A stretch of DNA of 45,317 bases from Candidatus Saccharimonadales bacterium. GTDB taxonomy: Bacteria; Patescibacteriota; Saccharimonadia; Saccharimonadales; JANWIN01. The notes beneath the pieces were generated by a model. The model saw nothing but the letters and a program-made list of their open reading frames with translations. It did no database searches and was not told the DNA's origin. Shown here piece by piece: positions 15,794-23,860 of this stretch (position 1 is the first letter of the stretch; each line of letters starts with the position of its first letter). The DNA lies in NCBI GenBank assembly GCA_025449905.1, contig JANWIN010000012.1:1-45317 (forward strand), given 5' to 3'. Made by a program: the position numbers and the translations under genes.

Positions 15794-16735
15794 TTATTTC
15801 TTATATCGTTGTTCTTTTGTTCGTTCCAGCTGGTCTTCTATAAGGACACGGTTAATGCGGATTAAATCGGCTACAATGCCAAGGGTTAAGGACAGGAACG
15901 AAGCAATTAGTAAAATACTACCACCAATTAGTGACTGTAGGTGACTACCACCAACACCTTCAATCACAAACAACATATAGCGAATAAATGGATATAAACC
16001 AGCTACAAATAAAAAGAACGCTAAACTCAAAAATATCATATAGGGTTTATACATTATGTAAGCCCTAACAATAGCGCTCGTGGATTTTCGAACATGCTGC
16101 CAGGTGGATTTAAACAAACGTGACTCTCGGGTCTTAGGATTAGTAGTTATCGGGATGCTAGTTATAGCTAAGCGCTTTACGCCGGCTTGGATAATAGTTT
16201 CCATGCAATAGCTAAAAGTCGTAACTAGATTTAGCCGCAACAGAGACTTTCTGGAATAAGCCCTAAAACCGCTGGCGGCGTCCGGAATATTAGTGCCAGC
16301 AGCTTTATTAACGACGAAACTGCCAAAACGCTGCAATAATTTTTTAAGCGGTGAAAAGTGGGCAATTTTAGCTGTCTGTCGGTCGGCAATAACAATATCG
16401 GCTCGTCCTTCAACAATTGGCTTTACCAGCTCAGGAATTTTCTCCTGCGGGTATTGGTTGTCGCCATCAGTGTTAACTACAATATCGGCGCCCAGTTCCA
16501 GGGCTCGATTGACACCATCGCGGAACGAACGGGCCAGACCTTGGTTGCCGGCGTGACGAACAAAGTGCTTAACACTGTGATTTTTAGCAATTTCAATAGT
16601 TTTATCAGTTGAGCCGTCATCGATAATTAAAATTTCAATTTCATCAACACCATTAATTTTAGTCGGGATGGATTTAAGAACCAGCGGCAAAGTTTTTTCT
16701 TCGTTTAAACAGGGAACTTGAACTACTAATTTCAT
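15794..16735 (-). CDS. GT2 glycosyltransferase, DPM1/GtrB-like, with two C-terminal membrane segments
   Basis: This 313-residue protein begins VVQVPCLNEEKTLPLVL and carries EILIIDDGSTDKT and VVNTDGDNQYP, the nucleotide-sugar and DxD motifs of GT2 enzymes. About residues 225-295 hold two membrane segments. This is the layout of polyprenyl-phosphate sugar synthases (DPM1, GtrB), which make lipid-phosphate-sugar donors. The GT39-like protein (5448) and the GtrA protein (26624) would be natural partners. Its start overlaps the stop of ugd by 4 bases. Confidence 0.85.
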   Translation of the reverse strand: MKLVVQVPCLNEEKTLPLVLKSIPTKINGVDEIEILIIDDGSTDKTIEIAKNHSVKHFVRHAGNQGLARSFRDGVNRALELGADIVVNTDGDNQYPQEKIPELVKPIVEGRADIVIADRQTAKIAHFSPLKKLLQRFGSFVVNKAAGTNIPDAASGFRAYSRKSLLRLNLVTTFSYCMETIIQAGVKRLAITSIPITTNPKTRESRLFKSTWQHVRKSTSAIVRAYIMYKPYMIFLSLAFFLFVAGLYPFIRYMLFVIEGVGGSHLQSLIGGSILLIASFLSLTLGIVADLIRINRVLIEDQLERTKEQRYKK

Positions 16736-18117
16736 AATTTATTTCTTCCGTTTCTTCCTACACCAGTATAATCTAATCCGGCCTTCTCAACTTTATCAAT
16801 TGAATAAACATCCATGCAGTCAACCAGTAGCTTGCCGCGCATTAAAGATTTTAATTTAGAAAGATTGTAGCGCAAAAATTCCGGCCAATCAGTGGTGATA
16901 AAAACAGCGTCAGCATTTTTGACTGCCGCTTCTAGCGACTGGCAAACTTCAATATGGCGTTGCAAGTTTTCTTCGGCTTCACCCTTAGCCTTGGGATCAA
17001 AAACTCTAACTTCAGCCCTATTTCTGGCTAAGATATTAGCCAGAGCTACACCCGGTGATTTGCGCGCATCACTGGTACCGGCTTTATATGACAAACCTAG
17101 TACAGCCACTTTTTTATTCTCTAGCTTTCCAAGTATTTTCTTAGCTTTATTGGCAATGTAGCCGGGCATGGAAAAGTTTAATTCAGTCGCAGCTGTCATT
17201 ATTTGCAGATCGACACCATATTCACTGGCGCTGCTAATAAGACCGCTGACATCTTTAGGAAAACAGCCACCGCCATATCCCCGGCCAGCGTTTAAAAAAG
17301 CCCGGCCAATGCGTTTATCAGCTCCGACCACATCCATAACTTCATTAATATCTGCATCACTGTGATCAGCGAGCTTGGCAATTGAGTTAGCAAATGAAAT
17401 CTTTAACGCCAAAAATGCATTGGCGGTAACTTTGATAAGTTCAGCGCTGCTGCGGTTAGTTATGAAGTATTGACCTTTGTGTAATTTGTCGGCCGATTTT
17501 AATTTGGCAAGGCTAGCTATCCTACTGCGCTTGGCTTCAATGCTTTGGTAAAGCTTTATTATCTTATTGGCGGCTGCCTTGTTGTCACTACCGACTACTA
17601 CTCGATCAAACCATAGCGTGTCAATTATGGCCGTGCCCTCGCGTAAAAATTCTGGATTAGAAACATAAGCCGCGTTAACTTTAAAGTTAGTAAACAACTC
17701 TTGAATTTTCACACCGGTGCCAACAGGCACGGTACTTTTTTGAGCATAGATAGTACCTGATTTAAGATATTTTGCGGCTTCGCTAGCGGCCGCAAAAACG
17801 TAGCTTAGGTTTGAGCTGCCATCTGGGTTATCGGGCGTCCCGACACACGAAAAAATAATAGAACTATTAGGCACAGCCAAACTGTAATCATCAGTCGGAA
17901 TAAGGCGTTTAGTATTAACGGCCTTTTTAATTAAGACGTCTATGCCATCTTCGTAAAAAAACGAACGTCCGCTTTGTATAATCTTTAACTTTCGTGCGTC
18001 GGGTTCAATTAAATAAACAGTTTGTCCGGCATTAGATAGTACTGCGGCCGTCGAAAGGCCAACATAGCCCGCCCCCAACACCGTAATAGTAGTCTGGGTA
18101 GTTCCTGAACTCTTCAT
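16732..18117 (-). CDS. ugd: UDP-glucose 6-dehydrogenase
   Basis: This 461-residue protein oxidises UDP-glucose to UDP-glucuronate, or a related UDP-sugar to its uronic acid. The NAD-binding motif GAGYVGLSTAAVL is at about residues 15-27. The catalytic cysteine is Cys285 in GRGYGGGCFPKD. The C-terminal domain has VLGLSYKAGTSDARKSP. Length matches the family. Within the cluster it supplies an acidic sugar donor, so the surface glycan is probably charged. An extended -10 sits just before its ATG in the gap after rmlA. The stop overlaps the next start. Confidence 0.9.
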   Translation of the reverse strand: MKSSGTTQTTITVLGAGYVGLSTAAVLSNAGQTVYLIEPDARKLKIIQSGRSFFYEDGIDVLIKKAVNTKRLIPTDDYSLAVPNSSIIFSCVGTPDNPDGSSNLSYVFAAASEAAKYLKSGTIYAQKSTVPVGTGVKIQELFTNFKVNAAYVSNPEFLREGTAIIDTLWFDRVVVGSDNKAAANKIIKLYQSIEAKRSRIASLAKLKSADKLHKGQYFITNRSSAELIKVTANAFLALKISFANSIAKLADHSDADINEVMDVVGADKRIGRAFLNAGRGYGGGCFPKDVSGLISSASEYGVDLQIMTAATELNFSMPGYIANKAKKILGKLENKKVAVLGLSYKAGTSDARKSPGVALANILARNRAEVRVFDPKAKGEAEENLQRHIEVCQSLEAAVKNADAVFITTDWPEFLRYNLSKLKSLMRGKLLVDCMDVYSIDKVEKAGLDYTGVGRNGRNKL

Positions 18118-18128
18118 TACTTGAGTAA

Positions 18129-18137
18129 ATTATATCA
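18129..18137 (-). promoter_or_regulatory. Extended -10 promoter TGATATAAT before ugd
   Basis: On the minus strand TGA-TATAAT ends 11 bases before the ATG at 18117. This would give ugd a separate transcript with a leader of four or five bases, in addition to any read-through from rmlA. Confidence 0.6.
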
Positions 18138-18138
18138 G

Positions 18139-19002
18139 TTAAGTGCTAATTAAGGACTTTAAATATTGGCCATAACCGCTCTTTTGCAGCGGCTCAGCCA
18201 ATTTAGCCAATTGCTCGGCTGAAATAAAACCTTGGCGGAAGGCAATTTCTTCAATACAGCCAATTTTAATTGCTTGACGCTCTTCAATGACGCTCACAAA
18301 TTGGGCGGCTTGATTCATAGCCTCAAAAGTACCGGTGTCTAACCAGGCTGTGCCGTGGTCCAGCAAACAGACTTTCAACTTACCTTTATCCAAATAGGCG
18401 TTAAGCACCGAAACTATTTCAAGCTCGCCGCGATCGCTGGGCTTAACGTTTTTGGCAATTTCAACCACTTCGTTATCACAAAAATATAGACCAGCGTTTG
18501 CGTAACTGGTTTTTGGCGTAGTTGGTTTTTCAGTTAATGACAATACGTTCATGTCCTTATCAAATTCATAAATACCATAGCGCTCAGGATCTTTAACTTG
18601 GGCAGCGAAACCAACGGCACCGTCTACGTCAGTGTATTCTTTAAGTTGTTTATCGATCTGACTGCCGTAAAAAAGATTGTCGCCTAAAATCATGGCCACC
18701 TTGTCGCTACCGATAAACTCAGCACCAACGATGAAAGCATCAGCTAGGCCGCGGGGCTCTTCCTGGACTTTATAGCTGAATTTACAGCCAATCTGATGGC
18801 CGTCGCCTAGTAACTGCTCAAAACGCGGTAAATCCTGCGGTGTAGAAATTATTAAAATTTCACGAATGCCAGCACTCATAAGCGTGCTTAGCGGGTAATA
18901 TACCATCGGCTTATCATGAATCGGCATCAGCTGCTTACTCAGCACTAAAGTAATAGGATATAGCCTTGTACCGCTACCGCCGGCTAGAATGATACCTTTC
19001 AT
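18139..19002 (-). CDS. rmlA: Glucose-1-phosphate thymidylyltransferase
   Basis: The frame opens at 19047, but the start is ATG 19002, which overlaps the rmlD stop as ATGA and gives the family opening MKGIILAGGSGTRLYPIT. The 287-residue enzyme makes dTDP-glucose from dTTP and glucose-1-phosphate. Further signatures are LSKQLMPIHDKPMVYYP, EEPRGLADAF, ILGDNLFYG and ERYGIYEFD. It is the last gene of the rmlB-rmlC-rmlD-rmlA run and catalyses the first step of dTDP-rhamnose synthesis. Confidence 0.93.
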   Translation of the reverse strand: MKGIILAGGSGTRLYPITLVLSKQLMPIHDKPMVYYPLSTLMSAGIREILIISTPQDLPRFEQLLGDGHQIGCKFSYKVQEEPRGLADAFIVGAEFIGSDKVAMILGDNLFYGSQIDKQLKEYTDVDGAVGFAAQVKDPERYGIYEFDKDMNVLSLTEKPTTPKTSYANAGLYFCDNEVVEIAKNVKPSDRGELEIVSVLNAYLDKGKLKVCLLDHGTAWLDTGTFEAMNQAAQFVSVIEERQAIKIGCIEEIAFRQGFISAEQLAKLAEPLQKSGYGQYLKSLIST

Positions 19003-19847
19003 TTTTTCAACTCCTGCTTTACGTAATCTCTCAAATCTTCCCGCCAATCGTGAGGTTTAAAACCGGTGGCTTTAATTTTAGCTAAATCAAGCGTGCTATT
19101 CAAAGGCCGCTTAGCTGATCTGGGCTTATCTTTTAGATATTCAGTCGTAGAAATGTTTTTGATAAGTCCTTCAAAACCAGCTTCTTTGAAAATTTCCCTG
19201 GCAATATCGGCCCAGGAAATCGGTGGACCATCATTGGTAATGTTATAAGTACTATAAGGCGTATGCTTACTTAATAAATAGTCTATAGCCCGGACTAGTT
19301 CGCTGGTAAATGTCAGACGGCCAATTTGATCGGCCACGACGCTTGGGCTGATACCTTTTTTACCTAGCTCAAGCATGGTTCGAACAAAGTTTTTACCGTC
19401 GCCAATAACCCAGGAAGTTCTTAAAATATAATGCTTAGGCAGTTTGGTTACAATTTTATCGCCTTCAGCTTTGGTTGAGCCATAAACGTTAAGCGGGCTA
19501 TATGGTTCATCTTCAGTGTGAGGCGTTTTGCTGCCGTCAAAAACATAATCAGTTGACATATGAACTAACGTTAATTCCTTACTTTTAGCTACCTCGGCTA
19601 GATTTGCAACACCTTCAACATTTACTTTTTGGGCCAGCTTTTGTCCCTCGGTTGTCTCAGCGCCGTCAACATCGGTGTAAGCTGCGGCATTTAAGATAAC
19701 CCTAGTACCCGTCCAGTTAAAATTCTTAACAGCTTCGACCTTACTTATATCCAAGCTGTCTACATCAACAGTTCGAGCATCTTTATATTGTTCATGCAAA
19801 GCCCGGCCTAACTGCCCATTTGCGCCGATGATTAAAATTTCACTCAT
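18999..19847 (-). CDS. rmlD: dTDP-4-dehydrorhamnose reductase
   Basis: This 282-residue extended SDR enzyme has the GANGQLGRAL cofactor motif near the N-terminus, VHMSTDYVFDG and the active-site YGSTKAEGD (Tyr-x3-Lys). It performs the NAD(P)H-dependent last step that yields dTDP-L-rhamnose. Its start overlaps the rmlC stop by 8 bases and its stop overlaps the rmlA start by 4, so the pathway genes are translationally coupled. Confidence 0.93.
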   Translation of the reverse strand: MSEILIIGANGQLGRALHEQYKDARTVDVDSLDISKVEAVKNFNWTGTRVILNAAAYTDVDGAETTEGQKLAQKVNVEGVANLAEVAKSKELTLVHMSTDYVFDGSKTPHTEDEPYSPLNVYGSTKAEGDKIVTKLPKHYILRTSWVIGDGKNFVRTMLELGKKGISPSVVADQIGRLTFTSELVRAIDYLLSKHTPYSTYNITNDGPPISWADIAREIFKEAGFEGLIKNISTTEYLKDKPRSAKRPLNSTLDLAKIKATGFKPHDWREDLRDYVKQELKK

Positions 19848-20397
19848 TTTTTAATGCATCTTTAAGTGCCGGATTATTACGATCTTTTTCGGAAATAATT
19901 AAACCCTGGCCTTCTTTAATCGGCCAATCAATGGCTAGGTCTGGGTCAAGCGGGTTACAGGCTGCCCCGGGCATATTGGGCATCCATTCCTTTTCAAAAT
20001 AATAAAGATAAACTGACGGCTCATCACTAATTGATTGAAAAGAATTACCCAGCCCGCTAGTCACAAACAAACCCTGACCGCGTTCCAGTTCAAAGCCTTG
20101 CCACTGACCGCTAGACTGTGAAGTTGAGCGCAGATCAACAATCACGGCGTAAACTTTTCCACTGACTACAGCTACCAACTTGTGAGCCGCTTCAGCGTGG
20201 ATGCCGCGGACGGCGCCCTTAAGCGTTAGGGGGGCGTTTAGCTGAGGCCGTTCATTTAACGACGGCAAACCGGACTTTTCAAAATCAGACTGACGATAAA
20301 ATTCCATAACCGAACCGCGCTCGTCGGCAATGACTTTAAATCGAACCTCGTATAGGCCATCGATTTTAGTTTGCTTTACACTGATTTCCTGGTTCAC
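19840..20397 (-). CDS. rmlC: dTDP-4-dehydrorhamnose 3,5-epimerase, variant active site
   Basis: This 185-residue cupin sits between rmlB and rmlD, where the 3,5-epimerase is expected. The catalytic histidine is in GAVRGIHAE, and DLAIDWP near the end is typical. The usual PxGFAHGF loop is replaced by TSGLGNSFQS, so the second conserved histidine is Asn here. I recall the same RGIHAE/GxGNSFQ form from some actinobacterial and CPR homologues, which suggests a real subfamily rather than decay. Context makes the epimerase role very likely. Confidence 0.82.
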   Translation of the reverse strand: MNQEISVKQTKIDGLYEVRFKVIADERGSVMEFYRQSDFEKSGLPSLNERPQLNAPLTLKGAVRGIHAEAAHKLVAVVSGKVYAVIVDLRSTSQSSGQWQGFELERGQGLFVTSGLGNSFQSISDEPSVYLYYFEKEWMPNMPGAACNPLDPDLAIDWPIKEGQGLIISEKDRNNPALKDALKNE

Positions 20398-21407
20398 GAA
20401 GTGGCCTTGGTTTTATAAAGTTCGTTGTCACGCATTAAATCCAGGCGCTGGCTGTAAGCCTGCCACCAGGGCTGGTTATTTTTATACCAGTCTACGGTCT
20501 TAGTTAGGCCCTCTTCAAATGTGACGCTTGGCTGCCAACCTAGTTTTTCATTGGCATAGGAAGAATCAATATCATAACGCATATCATGGCCGGGGCGGTC
20601 AGCCACATACTCAATTAAATCCTGCGATCTTCCCAGTATTTTTAGCACTGCTTCGGCAACTTCAAGACCGCTTTTTTGGCTACCGCCGCCAACACAGTAG
20701 GTCTCGCCAACTTCACCTTTTTGCACTGCTAAATCAATAGCGCGGCAGTGATCATCAACATATAAATAATCACGGACAGCCTTGCCGTCACCATAAATCG
20801 GCAACGGTTTATCTTCCAAAGCACAAGCTGTAAACACAGCTACAATTCGACCAGGCGAATCCCAAGGGCCGTAGTTGTTTGAACAATTGGTGATGGTGTA
20901 GGGCAAACTATACGTTTCGCCGTAAGCCCGGACTATGTGATCACTGGCAGCTTTGGAGGCGGCATATGGACTGCGAGGCTCATAGGCGGTTTGCTCATTG
21001 AATTTTTGCGAGCTATCCAGTTCTAGGCTGCCAAAAACTTCATCAGTCGAAACATGATGAAAGCGTTTAACTTTGTGTTTGATGCTTGCACGAGCTAAAA
21101 CATCGGTGCCAATAATATTGGTTTGTAAAAATGGGCCCGGATCGGCAATTGATCTATCAACATGGCTGTGAGCAGCAAAATTAACCACCAAATCATTTCC
21201 AGCTACAAACTTATCCATAGCTGACGCGTCACTGATATCAGCTTTATGGAAATTAACGGTATTTTCAAGACTAGCCAATCGGGCTTTATCACCGGCATAA
21301 GTTAAGGCGTCAACAACGCTTATTTCGTAATCCGGGCGGTTCTTAACCAAATAATGGACAAAATTGGAACCGATAAAACCCGCACCGCCTGTCACCAGTA
21401 CTTTCAT
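20394..21407 (-). CDS. rmlB: dTDP-glucose 4,6-dehydratase
   Basis: This enzyme (337 residues from ATG 21407) converts dTDP-glucose to the 4-keto-6-deoxy sugar. It opens MKVLVTGGAGFIGSNFV, has HVSTDEVFGSL with the Thr-Asp-Glu catalytic triad, SPYAASKAASDH with Tyr-x3-Lys, and NCSNNYGPWDSPGRIV. A GTG one codon upstream (21410) is also possible. It heads the rhamnose operon, driven by an extended -10 just upstream. Confidence 0.93.
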   Translation of the reverse strand: MKVLVTGGAGFIGSNFVHYLVKNRPDYEISVVDALTYAGDKARLASLENTVNFHKADISDASAMDKFVAGNDLVVNFAAHSHVDRSIADPGPFLQTNIIGTDVLARASIKHKVKRFHHVSTDEVFGSLELDSSQKFNEQTAYEPRSPYAASKAASDHIVRAYGETYSLPYTITNCSNNYGPWDSPGRIVAVFTACALEDKPLPIYGDGKAVRDYLYVDDHCRAIDLAVQKGEVGETYCVGGGSQKSGLEVAEAVLKILGRSQDLIEYVADRPGHDMRYDIDSSYANEKLGWQPSVTFEEGLTKTVDWYKNNQPWWQAYSQRLDLMRDNELYKTKATS

Positions 21408-21415
21408 CACAGTTA

Positions 21416-21424
21416 AGTATAGCA
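21416..21424 (-). promoter_or_regulatory. Extended -10 promoter TGCTATACT of the rhamnose operon
   Basis: On the minus strand TGC-TATACT ends 5 bases before GTG 21410 and 8 before ATG 21407, giving an essentially leaderless rml transcript. It faces away from the promoter of the gene at 21471. Confidence 0.65.
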
Positions 21425-21455
21425 GTCCTGGACCCCAATAACTTCATCACTCATT

Positions 21456-21464
21456 TGCTATAAT
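21456..21464 (+). promoter_or_regulatory. Extended -10 promoter TGCTATAAT, leaderless
   Basis: TGC-TATAAT is a perfect extended -10 ending 6 bases before the ATG at 21471. No -35 match is seen, as expected for an extended -10 promoter. Confidence 0.72.
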
Positions 21465-21470
21465 TTTGGG

Positions 21471-21995
21471 ATGAAGCAAACCCAGTGGGGTGCAAAAATT
21501 ATCTCTTTTGAGAATTTTGCAAAGCTGCGCCCTAGACTTGGCAAAATTGTAGCTACGAGTGGCGGTTTTGATCCGATTCATCCCGGCCATATCAGTTGCA
21601 TAGCGGCCAGCAAAAAATATGGTGATACCTTGGTGGTGATTGTTAATGGTGATAATTTTCTAAAAAAGAAAAAAGGCCAGGCCTTTCAGGATCTTGAAAC
21701 TCGCTCAATAGTGGTTAGTAGCATAGTTGGCGTCGATTACGTGGTGCCTTTTGAAATTAAAAACGACCAAACCGTAACCAAAGCCCTGGAAGCCCTAAAG
21801 CCGCATGTCTTTACTAAGGGCGGGGATAGGGTCAATGAATCTACCATTCCCGAATGGCAGATTTGCGAAAAACACGACATTGAAATCATCACCGGCGTTG
21901 GTGATGATAAAAAATGGTCCAGTAGCTGGTTTTTAAAAGCTTGGGATGAACGTCAGCAAATGCCAAACTCAAAAATATCGAGTAAATCAAAGTGA
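21471..21995 (+). CDS. Cytidylyltransferase-family nucleotidyltransferase (HldE/RfaE2-like)
   Basis: This 174-residue protein has the class signature SGGFDPIHPGH, with the HxGH motif at residues 37-40, and VIVNGDNFLKKKKG, typical of nucleotidyltransferases that activate a phosphorylated sugar or polyol with CTP or ATP. A C-terminal lysine/serine tail extends past the domain. The next gene is a phosphomannomutase-like HAD enzyme overlapping by 4 bases. The pair probably makes an activated sugar for the neighbouring transferases. Which nucleotide and sugar cannot be told. Confidence 0.78.
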   Translation: MKQTQWGAKIISFENFAKLRPRLGKIVATSGGFDPIHPGHISCIAASKKYGDTLVVIVNGDNFLKKKKGQAFQDLETRSIVVSSIVGVDYVVPFEIKNDQTVTKALEALKPHVFTKGGDRVNESTIPEWQICEKHDIEIITGVGDDKKWSSSWFLKAWDERQQMPNSKISSKSK

Positions 21996-22765
21996 AACAA
22001 TTGATAGCCTTTGATCTAGATGGGACACTAGCACCGAGCAAAACGCCCATACCAGATAAGATGGCTCAGCTAATACCGAAACTTTTAGATAAATTTCAGG
22101 TTTGTATTATGTCGGGCGGCAAATTTCAATTATTTGAAACTCAGGTCATAGCCCGGCTTAATGCATCACCCGAGCAATTGGATAAACTTCATCTTATGCC
22201 AACCTGCGGTACGCGCTATTATCGTTTTGATCCTAAAAAGTCTAAATGGTTTAAGGTTTACGCAGAAGATTTTACTAAGGAAGAAAAACAAAAAATCATT
22301 AACGCCATAAAACAAGCAGTAACTGCTCTAGATATGTGGGAAAAGAAAACATGGGGTGAGGAAATTGAAGATAGAGACAGTCAGATATCTTATTCTGCCC
22401 TTGGCCAAGATGTAGTGGCCGAACTTGGCGAGAAGGGTGTTGGCTTGAAGGAGGCTTGGGATCCTGACAATGCCAAGAAAAAGGCCCTGGTTGATTACCT
22501 AGTGCCGCTTTTACCTGAATTTGAAGTAAGAGCTGGCGGCTTAACGACTGTCGATGTAACTAAGCAAGGAATTGATAAAGCCTACGGCATGAAGAAACTT
22601 CTCACCAGGCTGAAGTTAAAAAAAGAACAGGTTTTGTTTATAGGCGATCGGTTACAAGAAGGCGGAAATGATTATCCCGTTAAAGCCCTGGGTATAGATA
22701 CAATTGAGGTAGCTCACTGGCAAGAAACAGCTGAAGCTATAGAAAAGTTACTTATCTCGGGCTAA
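21992..22765 (+). CDS. HAD-IIB phosphatase, eukaryotic-type phosphomannomutase-like
   Basis: This 257-residue protein starts at GTG 21992, overlapping the previous stop (GTGA). Motif I is FDLDGT, with Asp8 as nucleophile and Asp10 as acid/base. Motif IV is GDRLQEGGND, with Asp219 and Asp227, the GGND form characteristic of PMM/Sec53-type phosphomannomutases rather than simple phosphatases. The MSGGKFQLFETQ stretch also recalls the PMM cap junction. It may isomerise mannose-6-P and mannose-1-P for GDP-mannose synthesis, or act as a sugar phosphatase. The 3' end overlaps the convergent GT4 gene by 18 bases. Confidence 0.75.
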   Translation: MKQLIAFDLDGTLAPSKTPIPDKMAQLIPKLLDKFQVCIMSGGKFQLFETQVIARLNASPEQLDKLHLMPTCGTRYYRFDPKKSKWFKVYAEDFTKEEKQKIINAIKQAVTALDMWEKKTWGEEIEDRDSQISYSALGQDVVAELGEKGVGLKEAWDPDNAKKKALVDYLVPLLPEFEVRAGGLTTVDVTKQGIDKAYGMKKLLTRLKLKKEQVLFIGDRLQEGGNDYPVKALGIDTIEVAHWQETAEAIEKLLISG

Positions 22766-23860
22766 AGACTGCAGGTACTTATTTAGTTTTAATTGAAATT
22801 CGTCTTCACTAAATTTTGACGACATCTCGGTCAAAGCTGTCTCATTAAATTTTTCAAATTTATAGTTTTCTAAAACCGCTTTTAATGATTCGGTTGTTTG
22901 GTCATTAAAAAACTCACCAGTCTTACCTGGAATTACGTAATCTAGTGCTCCACCGGCTTTATAGGCAATAACCGGTGTTCCGGCGGCCAGCGCCTCGACG
23001 GCCGTAATGCCAAAATCTTCCATAGCAGGGAAGATAAAAGCTTCTGCCGACTGAAAATATTTTGGTAATTCTTCATCACTTACGTTAGTTAAAAATTCAA
23101 CACTTGGTCCAGCCATAGCTACTAATTTTTTATGTTCCGGGCCACTACCAATAACTGTCAGTGGAAGATTAAGCTCTGTGCAAGCGGCGACTGCCAAGTC
23201 GCGGCGCATGTAGGGCCGCTGGTTGCCGGCGGTTATTAAGCCAGTACGCTTAGCTGATGTTTTTGGCTTGAAGCGCTCAACTTCTACTGGCGGGTAAATT
23301 ACTGTTGAATCACGGCTATAATATTTTTTAACATTGTCTTTAGTAAAAGTGGAATTAGAAATTATGAAATCGGGTCGCTGGGCGGCTTTTTTATCCCAAC
23401 GCCGCAGGGGACCAACCAGTAACTTTAAACCCAATCGAGCTAACCAATTAAAAACTCCAAAACCAGGATTTTTAAGGTATTCATCATAACGGACCCAATA
23501 ATAGTGAGTCGGGGAGTGACAATAGTTAACATGTAAAGTATTACCACTAGTTTTAACGCCTTTGGATTCAGCACCACTCGCCGAAATGACTAAATCATAA
23601 CCAGACAGATTCAAATGACTAAACGCAAAAGCCCTAAGCGGCGGGAGAAATTTCCGCAAGCTCTTGGGCAATTTTTGCAGCCACAAAGTCTTGACTTCAG
23701 CCCCCTTAAACCATGGTAATTTTTTTGGATTGTATTGCGAGGTGTATATAGGCGCCCCAGGAAACATCTTGTGTAGTTGCAATACAACACGCTCGGCGCC
23801 GCCAATACCTACGAGCCAATCACAAACAATCGCGACCCTTAGCTGGTCCAAGTTTTTCAT
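22748..23860 (-). CDS. GT4 glycosyltransferase, WbaZ/mannosyltransferase-like
   Basis: This 370-residue GT4 enzyme opens LRVAIVCDWLVGIGGAERVV, with VNYCHSPTHYYWVRYDEY in the acceptor domain, SNSTFTKDNVKKYY at the hinge and FPAMEDFGITAVEALAAGTPVIA as donor motif (E-D-F-G-I-T-x-V-E). This set is typical of the GT4 branch next to initiating sugar transferases in O-antigen and exopolysaccharide loci. Its ATG overlaps the stop of the initiating transferase by 4 bases, which suggests that it adds the second sugar. Confidence 0.86.
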   Translation of the reverse strand: MKNLDQLRVAIVCDWLVGIGGAERVVLQLHKMFPGAPIYTSQYNPKKLPWFKGAEVKTLWLQKLPKSLRKFLPPLRAFAFSHLNLSGYDLVISASGAESKGVKTSGNTLHVNYCHSPTHYYWVRYDEYLKNPGFGVFNWLARLGLKLLVGPLRRWDKKAAQRPDFIISNSTFTKDNVKKYYSRDSTVIYPPVEVERFKPKTSAKRTGLITAGNQRPYMRRDLAVAACTELNLPLTVIGSGPEHKKLVAMAGPSVEFLTNVSDEELPKYFQSAEAFIFPAMEDFGITAVEALAAGTPVIAYKAGGALDYVIPGKTGEFFNDQTTESLKAVLENYKFEKFNETALTEMSSKFSEDEFQLKLNKYLQSLARDK

